A stretch of DNA of 64,000 nucleotides from Sphingobacterium populi (lineage in GTDB: Bacteria; Bacteroidota; Bacteroidia; Sphingobacteriales; Sphingobacteriaceae), in the NCBI RefSeq assembly GCF_001586775.1, contig NZ_LQXS01000001.1, positions 434,001 to 498,000 of the forward strand. The letters run 5' to 3'. The notes beneath the pieces were generated by a model. The model did no database searches and was not told the origin of the DNA. It saw only the letters and a program-made list of their open reading frames with translations. Positions 9,629 to 16,831 of the stretch are shown here, piece after piece. Position numbers and translations under genes: made by a program. Within the stretch, counting starts at the first letter, position 1; each line of letters opens with the position of its first letter.

Positions 9629-9925
9629 GCTTATCCCGGACTATCCAAGTCCATATTATTGGTAGTGTTGTTACATCAAATGTAATTAAAAAACTCAATA
9701 ATCGTTTTAGCAGACAGTAGCCTTACGATAGTTTCTACCACATCATCAGCATGCGTTACAGAAATTTTGATTTGTTTTTTCGTAGGGTTAAGACTTTATT
9801 TAGGTGTTAAAAGACTTATTTTAACCCATAAATTAACCCCTGCGGCTCTATATTGCTTCTAGTGTGATCGGCTAGGCACAACCAAGCTAAGCAGAACGAT
9901 AATTATAAACCAAATTCTCAACATT
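9629..9925. promoter_or_regulatory. Divergent intergenic region with repeat cluster (candidate operator)
   Basis: This 297-nt AT-rich spacer separates the membrane-anchored regulator (leftward) from the GH76 gene (rightward). It holds an inverted repeat GGGTTAA (9785-9791) and TTAACCC (9821-9827), a further TTAACCC inside ATTAACCCC (9832-9840), and two near-identical direct repeats beginning AAGACTT (9790 and 9811, 21 bp apart). A possible -7 box for the regulator on the minus strand (TACATTTG, 9677-9684) lies 49 nt before its ATG. The repeats look like a protein-binding site, but no binding protein can be assigned from sequence alone. Confidence 0.45.
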
Positions 9926-11412
9926 ATGCAATCAAACCGTATTGTTCAAGTTGTCATCCGTACGACGCTTATGTCTGCAATGATGAGTAGTAGTGGCATA
10001 TCGTCCTGCTCTCAAAATATCGCGCCACCTGTTGAAGAAGTAGGTGAGGCTGTAGATGATGCTGAATCGGAGATCGCACTGCGAAATCTTGAACGATCGA
10101 TAGCACTGGTCGACATCACCATTCAGAAGCAATTTGATCCGCAAACTTTCGAAATGCGCCGATTCTACAATCCATTTACACAAGTTAAATCGGAAGAGCG
10201 AGCGTCGGTATGGATGTATACTGCCGGGATTGAGGCGGTTAATGCCATATTGGTTGGCCTACAAAAAGCAAAGCAAGCGAATGAAACAACTTTATATGAT
10301 CAGCATTATCAGCGCTACGTGCAGCTATTGGATAATCTATACAATAATGCTGACTATTACTTAGGTACGTTTGAACTGGTTTCATACACACAAACACGCG
10401 AGTGGTCGGTGTACGCCGTTGATCGCGTCGGTCAAAAAGGACAGGCCAATGTAACGGGAGTACTCAATGTTTACGACGATCAAATGTGGCTCGTACGCGA
10501 GCTATTGGAATCGTACAAGATCACTGGAAATGAAGCGTATTTACAAAAAGCAGAATACCTGACCGAATATGTTTTAGATGGCTGGGATACGACCATCGAT
10601 GAGCAAGGAAACGAAAATGGAGGCATACCTTGGGGACCAGGATATACTAGCAAACACGCTTGTAGTAATGGACCGCTAATTTCACCGCTAGTCTGGTTGC
10701 ATGAAATCTACAAAAGTAAATCCGAACAGATAGAACAACGGTATATCGACCCTAAAGATCAACAAACACGACTGATCAAATCTGTTGACAAAGAAGCATA
10801 TTATCTAGAATATGCCAAAAAAGTATACGAGTGGCAAAAGTCACATTTGTTGAACAGTGATGGCGTATATAGCGATATGATGGGCGGTTGTGTGCCCAAC
10901 TGCGACATACAGTACGAAATAATCAATGGCGTACGATACCGTGCTAATACACCATTGCGAGATGCTGTTGGTGAAGCGTTTACCTATAACAGCGGAACCA
11001 TGCTTTCCGGCGCAGCGATTTATACCGCGCGACCAAAGACGAATCCTATGCACGTGATGCACGTGAACTAGCTCAAAAGAGTTTTGTACGATTTGCCACC
11101 TTAGGACAAGATGTACCCCAGCACTATACTTTTGGAACAAACGGATTTAAAAATTGGTTTAACGGCATTCTGTTGCGAGGATACAAAGAGTCCGCCGCTT
11201 TATATACACAAAACGATGCCTACCTCATGGCTTTTCAGCGAAATCTAGATTACGGTTTTGAGCGCTACAATCAAGAAGGATATTTACCCACCAATCTACT
11301 AACTGGCTGGGGCGATGAACGCGACGGACAAGGCGTTGAAGGCATGTTCATGTTTGCTTACAGCGCACAATATGCTTTACTAAGCGAGCATCATTTGGCA
11401 GCCAAAAAGTAA
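9926..11412 (+). pseudogene. Frameshifted GH76-family alpha-1,6-mannanase lipoprotein
   Basis: The first part reads to a stop at 11071 (381 codons) and the same protein continues in the next frame from about 11029 to 11412. The junction lies at 11021-11030, where the GH76-typical run IYRATKDESYARDARELAQ resumes after an apparent single missing base. Rejoined, the product is about 490 residues, a normal GH76 length. The N-terminus carries a lipobox-like GISSC. The catalytic aspartate pair Asp184-Asp185 sits in VYDDQMW, and the glycine/tryptophan-rich GGIPWGPGYTSKHACSNGPLISPL block follows. GH76 enzymes hydrolyse alpha-1,6-mannan such as the yeast mannan backbone. The gene faces the divergent membrane regulator. 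It may be intact in reality if the missing base is a sequencing error. Confidence 0.82.
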
Positions 11413-11565
11413 TTAACTGACAATGTTTCTCGCATATTATGGGCAAAGAAGCCTATCAGCGTGTTGGTTGAAGGAAAAGAAATGATGGATCCTTTGCATT
11501 GGGATGGCGGATCGAAGACATACCTTCTGGCATTTGAAAATAATGCAGCAGGTGTAACAGTCTAA
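11413..11565 (+). pseudogene. Decayed 3' fragment of an unidentified (possibly carbohydrate-active) gene
   Basis: Directly after the GH76 stop codon the same frame stays open for 50 codons and ends at a TAA at 11563-11565. The translation includes KKPISVLVEGKEM, PLHWDGGSKTYLLAFE and NNAAGVTV. There is no start codon near the beginning. The alternation of beta-strands with V.GKE, W(D)..SKT and the final GV.V pattern resembles the last beta-sandwich of some glycoside hydrolases (GH31-like C-termini), but this is only a resemblance. The best reading is a remnant left after deletion of the rest of a gene. Confidence 0.4.
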
Positions 11566-11607
11566 TGTGTGTGGTAGTCATCATTGGTTTAAATTGTGTT
11601 TGTTCGG

Positions 11608-11636
11608 CCGATCTTCGTTATGGAGATCGGTTTTTG
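11608..11636 (+). terminator. Rho-independent terminator after the GH76 region
   Basis: CCGATCT (11608-11614) pairs with AGATCGG (11624-11630) around a 9-nt loop and is followed by TTTTT. It would end rightward transcription of the GH76 gene and the relic. Confidence 0.7.
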
Positions 11637-11644
11637 TCCTTCAT

Positions 11645-11685
11645 AAAAGCGGCTCATCATATACGATGAGCCGCTTTTATTTTTT
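11645..11685. terminator. Strong bidirectional terminator
   Basis: A perfect 14-bp stem (11645-11658 with 11665-11678), six-base loop ATATAC, starting AAAA and ending TTTT followed by more Ts (TATTTTTTT). It can stop transcription from both sides: rightward from GH76 and leftward from the phytase operon, whose last stop codon is at 11706. Confidence 0.85.
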
Positions 11686-11705
11686 TGTTGCTGTAAGTTA
11701 TGCAC

Positions 11706-12779
11706 TTATTTAGCATTACTATGTTCATCAATCCAATCTTGTATTATTCTCCAGTCATAATAGTGAAATACACGACCATTGCTCATGGCAATCAACATGC
11801 CATTAGGAAATTGAGGTCCTAAATCTAAATTAATCGCATCAGCGCCATCGCATTCGACTGCCGATACCGGAATTTCGCACAACAAAGTATGTGCATGTGG
11901 ATTGGATTCTGTGCCTGCTCGGTTATATACTAGAAAAGAATTTTTTTGTTGATTAGAAACCAAGATGTAGCCTTCCTTATTTCCTTTTTTATAAATAGCA
12001 ATGCCTTCGTGATCACGCAAAGCATCTTGTTGTCCGAAAAAGGCCAATTCTTCATTGCCGCCATCTGGGCTTGCGTAGTATTTACGCACTCCAGCAGTTT
12101 CGTCGGAGTAATACACATAGCCCAACTCATTATCTACAGCGATCGCTTCGATCTCTTTCTTGCCACTATACGTGCCGAATTTGCGGACGATCTCACCTTT
12201 TACCACGCCGTTTGCATCTGCCGACAATTTGTATTGCCACAAGTAGCTTCCCGAAGGCCCCGTCTTACGGCCAACAATTGCATAAATGGTTTGATTGGTT
12301 GAATCTGTTTTATCCGTATACAAGGCGATGCCCATGCCATCACGCTCATCTTCTCCCAATTCGCCTTCAAATATAGGAATACCACCATCGTCGATCGGTT
12401 TTAGATCGGGCAAAGCAAAAATGCGGATAGTATTAGATTTACGCTCGGTAGTCACCGCGATATCTGTTTTGACGCCGTTAATATCCAATCCGTAAGCGAC
12501 GTCCACATTATTAGGGCGTTGCATGCCAATAAATTTATTGACAATCTTTCCTTGTAGATCATACACATACAATCCGCCATCCACCTCTTTATCCGTACCA
12601 ATAACCAAGCTTTTTGCCGGGGCGGTCGGATGAATCCAAAAAGCAGGATCGTCGGTGTCGTACTCGGTTGGCTCGGTCACGATAGTTGGTTGGAGTGCAT
12701 TAGGAGCAACGCTGGCCAGACGATCGCTACATGCGCCGAACAATAGGGCAATGATGCTTAGAGAAAATAAATTGTGCAT
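11706..12779 (-). CDS. Beta-propeller 3-phytase, lipoprotein
   Basis: Phytases of the BPP family remove phosphate stepwise from calcium-bound phytate (inositol hexakisphosphate). The family opening motif is clear (EYDTDDPAFWIHP, about residues 36-48), followed by GTDKEVDGGLYVYDLQGK, NNVDVAYG, ERDGMGIALY and a conserved EIEAIAVDNELGYVYYSDE block. A start at 12779 gives a short hydrophobic signal and lipobox FGAC. The longer frame to 12821 would overlap the preceding gene and put 14 polar residues before the signal, so I prefer the shorter start, 4 nt after the phosphatase stop. The length (about 357 residues) suits the family. It is the last gene of the phytate/phosphate locus and is followed by the terminator at 11645. 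Confidence 0.9.
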   Translation of the reverse strand: MHNLFSLSIIALLFGACSDRLASVAPNALQPTIVTEPTEYDTDDPAFWIHPTAPAKSLVIGTDKEVDGGLYVYDLQGKIVNKFIGMQRPNNVDVAYGLDINGVKTDIAVTTERKSNTIRIFALPDLKPIDDGGIPIFEGELGEDERDGMGIALYTDKTDSTNQTIYAIVGRKTGPSGSYLWQYKLSADANGVVKGEIVRKFGTYSGKKEIEAIAVDNELGYVYYSDETAGVRKYYASPDGGNEELAFFGQQDALRDHEGIAIYKKGNKEGYILVSNQQKNSFLVYNRAGTESNPHAHTLLCEIPVSAVECDGADAINLDLGPQFPNGMLIAMSNGRVFHYYDWRIIQDWIDEHSNAK

Positions 12780-12783
12780 TTTT

Positions 12784-13788
12784 TTATTTAGATGAAAAGT
12801 GTTGGTATAATACGGTCCCACCGTCGGCGTTTGCTTTAACGACTTGTACGATAAGTTGATTGTTCACGATCGAGAAAGTTAGGAATCCCGGTTCGGTTGC
12901 TGCGAATATGGTGCCTTCTCGTTCACCAGATTGGCGTACTTCACTTCCGGCACCCGATAGATATTGTGTTGTGAATCGTCCTGCTGGTTTGATGATTTGC
13001 AAATCATGTTCATGACCACAGATATAAGCATCTACTCTGTATTTGTCAAATAGGTCGGCAAATTGTTGTTCAAATTGTTTCGTGTCTTTGCTTTCCTTGC
13101 GTACACCTCCGCTATAAAGTGGGTGATGGCCGACAACCATCTTCCAGCCGATAGATGGATCGTTGTTTGCTAATTCTTGTTCCAACCAGCGCAGTTGTGC
13201 GGCCGTATCTTGCGCTACAATCCCATCGTATTTTTCAGGATTTTTGTGGTAGCTTTTGATAAAGGGATTGGTGTCCATGACCAACAACAGCAGTTTTTTG
13301 CCGTTTTCGAGTTCAAAAGTTTTCTTATAATAGCGATCGGGCATATTCCACCTTCGGCTCACGGCCGAATAATCGATTTGTGCTTGTACATTGCCGCGGT
13401 AATCATGATTGCCCAAGGCGACATACCATGGACGATATAAATTAGGATCCGTATAAATCGCTTCAAATGAAGAAATCCAGTGATAATCACGCGTGCTTTG
13501 TACGCCGTCAGGATAGAAATTATCGCCAACGGATAAAATAAATTCGGCATCGAGCGCGACAGTGGCATGCCCCATCTCACGAGCAACATCGCGCTGATAG
13601 TAATCGCCCACGCGTCCAAAATCACCCAATACAACGAAGTTAAAGCTGTCTTCGCTGTATGACAGTCCCTGAATATTTTTTCCTGTATATCCCGTTTGCT
13701 TTTCGTATTCGAAAGGACTAATTCTGTCTTGTGCTTGGCCATATAGGCAGCCGCTCAAAGCAAGAATAGTAAACAATGTGTATTTCAT
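12784..13788 (-). CDS. Secreted metallophosphoesterase, tartrate-resistant (purple) acid-phosphatase-like
   Basis: The 334-residue protein has a signal peptide (cleavage near YGQAQ). Every block of the two-metal phosphoesterase site is present: LGDFGR (GD.G), SVGDNFY (GDN), ALGNHDYRG (GNHD), VVGHHPLYSGG (GHHP) and ICGHEHDLQ (GHEH). The GHHPLYSGG spacing and the size are those of type-5 acid phosphatases. It probably removes phosphate from organophosphate esters in the periplasm. Its stop is 4 nt from the phytase ATG, so the two are translationally close and would act in sequence on inositol phosphates (inference). Confidence 0.9.
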   Translation of the reverse strand: MKYTLFTILALSGCLYGQAQDRISPFEYEKQTGYTGKNIQGLSYSEDSFNFVVLGDFGRVGDYYQRDVAREMGHATVALDAEFILSVGDNFYPDGVQSTRDYHWISSFEAIYTDPNLYRPWYVALGNHDYRGNVQAQIDYSAVSRRWNMPDRYYKKTFELENGKKLLLLVMDTNPFIKSYHKNPEKYDGIVAQDTAAQLRWLEQELANNDPSIGWKMVVGHHPLYSGGVRKESKDTKQFEQQFADLFDKYRVDAYICGHEHDLQIIKPAGRFTTQYLSGAGSEVRQSGEREGTIFAATEPGFLTFSIVNNQLIVQVVKANADGGTVLYQHFSSK

Positions 13789-13872
13789 ATTTATGCGGTG
13801 TTTATGACAGCTGCAACAGTGATTTTAGACTGTTGCAGCTATACCAGTTATGTGTATTGTTTAAGCGTCATT

Positions 13873-16671
13873 CTATAAATCAAACTTTAAACCAAGCGTA
13901 TAGCGGGCACGATAATATTCTAATTGCATCATACGCTCGGTACTGCCTTGATAGTAGCGTAATGGTTGATTAGTCAGGTTGTTAGCTTCTCCAAAGATAC
14001 GTAGCTTAGGTGTAATTTTGTACGATGCATTCGCATCTAAGAAAAACTGCTTATCATAATATGCGTCGTTGAAATCGGATTCGCCAATCTCATCCAGATA
14101 AGCTGCCGTAAAGTTGCTAGATAGACGTGCTGAGAATCGATTGTTTTCCCAAGAAAGGGATCCGTTGAACATGTGTGGTGCCGTTCTTGGCAATCCGAGT
14201 CCAGTACGTTCTTGGCCATCATCGTTGGTAATGCCTTTGGCTTTAGAATGGATGAATGTATAATTGGCGTACACACCAAAACCTTTCAAAAACCGTCCTG
14301 GCAAGAAATCTAATTGACGTTGAAAAGCTACTTCAAAGCCATAAACATCGACGTTATCCCCATTGCGAGATTGTACCAACGACCATTGTCCGGCATCATC
14401 TACAGGAATCGGATTAGTCACATTCGGGAAGTCGGCAGCAAATTTTTCACGATTATAATTAAGGTCGCTGTATTTGTAGATGAAATTGTTCAGGCGTTTG
14501 TAAAATATGCCTCCGGATACTAAGCCGACATTTTGGAAGTAGTTTTCTGCCATAAAGTCGAAGTTGTGCGCGTACGTCGCTTTGAGGTTAGGATTACCTG
14601 CAGTGATTTCTGTATCATCTGGAATGCTGTTTACGTAAGGTGCCAGCGCATAATAATTTGGTCTTGCCAAGCTGGTGGTGTATGCAGCACGTAAGATAAA
14701 ATCTTGTGTAATAAGATGTTTGAACGTGACGCTTGGCAAAATATTCAGATAGTCGTTCTTATTATTGACCGAACCGATCAAATCTTCCTCGTTCTCGACA
14801 TAATTACCCGTGTAGTCGATCTTTGTCCACTCCATACGTGCGCCCACGATCATCGAAGTACGATCTGTAATATTTTGATCCCAACGCAGATAATTGGCGA
14901 ATATCAATTCTTTGGCGCGGTAATTTACGGCCAAGAACTCTTCTGGATTTACTTTTTGTGTAAATAAGCTCGGATTGCTGAAATCCAAACCGCCCAAATA
15001 CCGTTTATCTACAAACGAACCGGGTGTGTATTGACTGCCTGGGGCATAGTTGTCGCCGCTCCAGTGCTCTAGTGGCATGCTTCCCATTGCACCGAGTGGA
15101 CTGACAGGTTCGTAATCAAAAAAGATATTATCTCTTGACTTGGATTTGGCACGTAGGCGAGTTCCGACGCGCAAACGTCCTTTTTGATCTCTGATGACGC
15201 TGAGTGGAAAGCGGAAATTGGCCTTAAATCCAAATTCGTCTTCGGATGTGTAATTGTGGTTTTCCGACAAATCCCTCAGTGCAAACTGCGAATAGTCTTG
15301 GTATGGATCTCTGATTAGCGGCCTAGACATATCGCTTAGATCTTGATCTAAGCGTACACCGCTTTGCTGAAATTGCATGTATCGCTCATTCGGACGATCT
15401 TCAGATGCTTTGGAATAATTTGCTGCCCAATCAAAATCCAAGGTAGATGTCAACAAATGCTCACCTCTTAACGCAAAATTCATTACAGTTTGTCGTTCCA
15501 AGCGTGTATTGTCATTCCTATTATTGTCGATACCTCCTTTGGTTTCTCTGCGGATATTTCCAGTATAGCTTTGTGTATCTTCATCCCATTTTATACCCGT
15601 GTAGCGTGCTCTGTAGCGGTTTTCTCTATCATCGCGCCAATTATATATCGCATTCACTTCGATACGGTTACGTGAATTGAATTCGTAATCTGAAGCGAGT
15701 GATACACTACGACGAATACGTTGTACATCATATTTGCGAATGTCCATTTCGCTCATGCCTATGCGGCCATCGAAATCTTTCCAAGTAGCCTCAATGTTAT
15801 CCGAACCGAAATTTTGAGCTTGTAGAGTGCCGCTAAGTACGACGCCTAATTTATTTTCTAGAAAACGATTGCCATACACTAAAGCACCATTGTACAATCC
15901 TTTGCCACGGATCGGCGCATAACCACCACTTAATGTGGCTGATATACGTTGTTTATTTGGAACAGCGCGCGTGATCAGATTTACCGAACCGCCAATGGCA
16001 TCAGCATCCATATCGGGCGTCAACGTTTTGTTGACTTCGATTGTAGAAATCATATCTGCCGGGATTAAATCCATCTGCACATTTCGGTTATCACCTTCTG
16101 CCGATGGAATACGATCTCCGTTGATCGTTACCGAGTTCAATTCGGGAGAAAGTCCACGTATAATGATGTTCCGAGCTTCTCCTTGATCGTTTTGCATCGT
16201 GATCCCTGGTACGCGTTTGAGTGCATCGCCAATATTTTGATCGGGAAACCGACCCACTTGATCGGAAGAGATGATGTTAGTAATGTTGCTATTGTTTTTT
16301 TGTTGATTCAATGCTTTGGCTTGACCTTTGGCGATATCACCAATAATATTAATCTCTTGCAAAGAATGGCTCAATGGTTCAAGCAAGATTTGCAAATTTT
16401 CCTGTTGACCATTGTTGGTTATCTTTTGTGAATACATCTGATAACCCATATAGTTGACGGTAAGAGTGTAAGTGCCAATAGGAACGCCCAAAAATTCGAA
16501 TGTACCAGTCGCATCGGACACCGTGTGTCGATTCGTTTCTTCCAGTCGAAGTGTGGCACCCGGCAAAGAAAAGCTATCACTGGCATCCAATATCTTTCCT
16601 TTTAAAATGGTAGTTTGTGCAATAGAACTGGTACAAATTAATACCAAGGCTAACGTATAAAATAATTTCAT
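13873..16671 (-). CDS. TonB-dependent outer membrane receptor (FecA-like), copy 1 of a tandem pair
   Basis: An outer-membrane active transporter driven by TonB. From MKLFYTL it has a signal peptide, a carboxypeptidase-regulatory-like beta-sandwich (GKILDASDSFSLPGATLRLE, about 20-95), a plug with RFPDQNIGDALKRVPGI and NIIIRGLSPELNSVTINGDR, then DADAIGGSVNL and a 22-stranded barrel ending YYRARYTLGLKFDL. The longer frame from 16695 adds eight residues before a normal signal, so 16671 is the likelier start. A possible -7 box TAGTTTTG lies at 16693-16700 on this strand. Downstream are the phosphoesterase (84 nt) and phytase, which suggests that the cargo is an inositol phosphate or another organophosphate (inference). 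Confidence 0.92.
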   Translation of the reverse strand: MKLFYTLALVLICTSSIAQTTILKGKILDASDSFSLPGATLRLEETNRHTVSDATGTFEFLGVPIGTYTLTVNYMGYQMYSQKITNNGQQENLQILLEPLSHSLQEINIIGDIAKGQAKALNQQKNNSNITNIISSDQVGRFPDQNIGDALKRVPGITMQNDQGEARNIIIRGLSPELNSVTINGDRIPSAEGDNRNVQMDLIPADMISTIEVNKTLTPDMDADAIGGSVNLITRAVPNKQRISATLSGGYAPIRGKGLYNGALVYGNRFLENKLGVVLSGTLQAQNFGSDNIEATWKDFDGRIGMSEMDIRKYDVQRIRRSVSLASDYEFNSRNRIEVNAIYNWRDDRENRYRARYTGIKWDEDTQSYTGNIRRETKGGIDNNRNDNTRLERQTVMNFALRGEHLLTSTLDFDWAANYSKASEDRPNERYMQFQQSGVRLDQDLSDMSRPLIRDPYQDYSQFALRDLSENHNYTSEDEFGFKANFRFPLSVIRDQKGRLRVGTRLRAKSKSRDNIFFDYEPVSPLGAMGSMPLEHWSGDNYAPGSQYTPGSFVDKRYLGGLDFSNPSLFTQKVNPEEFLAVNYRAKELIFANYLRWDQNITDRTSMIVGARMEWTKIDYTGNYVENEEDLIGSVNNKNDYLNILPSVTFKHLITQDFILRAAYTTSLARPNYYALAPYVNSIPDDTEITAGNPNLKATYAHNFDFMAENYFQNVGLVSGGIFYKRLNNFIYKYSDLNYNREKFAADFPNVTNPIPVDDAGQWSLVQSRNGDNVDVYGFEVAFQRQLDFLPGRFLKGFGVYANYTFIHSKAKGITNDDGQERTGLGLPRTAPHMFNGSLSWENNRFSARLSSNFTAAYLDEIGESDFNDAYYDKQFFLDANASYKITPKLRIFGEANNLTNQPLRYYQGSTERMMQLEYYRARYTLGLKFDL

Positions 16672-16692
16672 GTAGGTAGTTTGAATTTTGCA

Positions 16693-16700
16693 CAAAACTA
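16693..16700 (-). promoter_or_regulatory. Candidate -7 box for TonB receptor copy 1
   Basis: On the minus strand this reads TAGTTTTG, an exact match to the Bacteroidetes TAnnTTTG box, 22 nt before the chosen ATG. No clear TTTG -33 element is seen. It is flanked by an imperfect inverted repeat built from GGTAG (near 16675) and CTACC (near 16704). Confidence 0.4.
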
Positions 16701-16831
16701 TTCTACCTGCAATAAATACATGTTATGCCGTTGTTATGCTTAAGTTAAGTATATGACATCCATAATTTACTATACAGTATTTTCGATAATATCCTCTTGA
16801 TTTTGAATCTGTTGCTTCTGTTTACAACATG

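Noticed and set aside
12780..12821. Upstream in-frame ATG for the phytase
   Set aside because: It would overlap the phosphatase gene and place a polar stretch before the lipoprotein signal.
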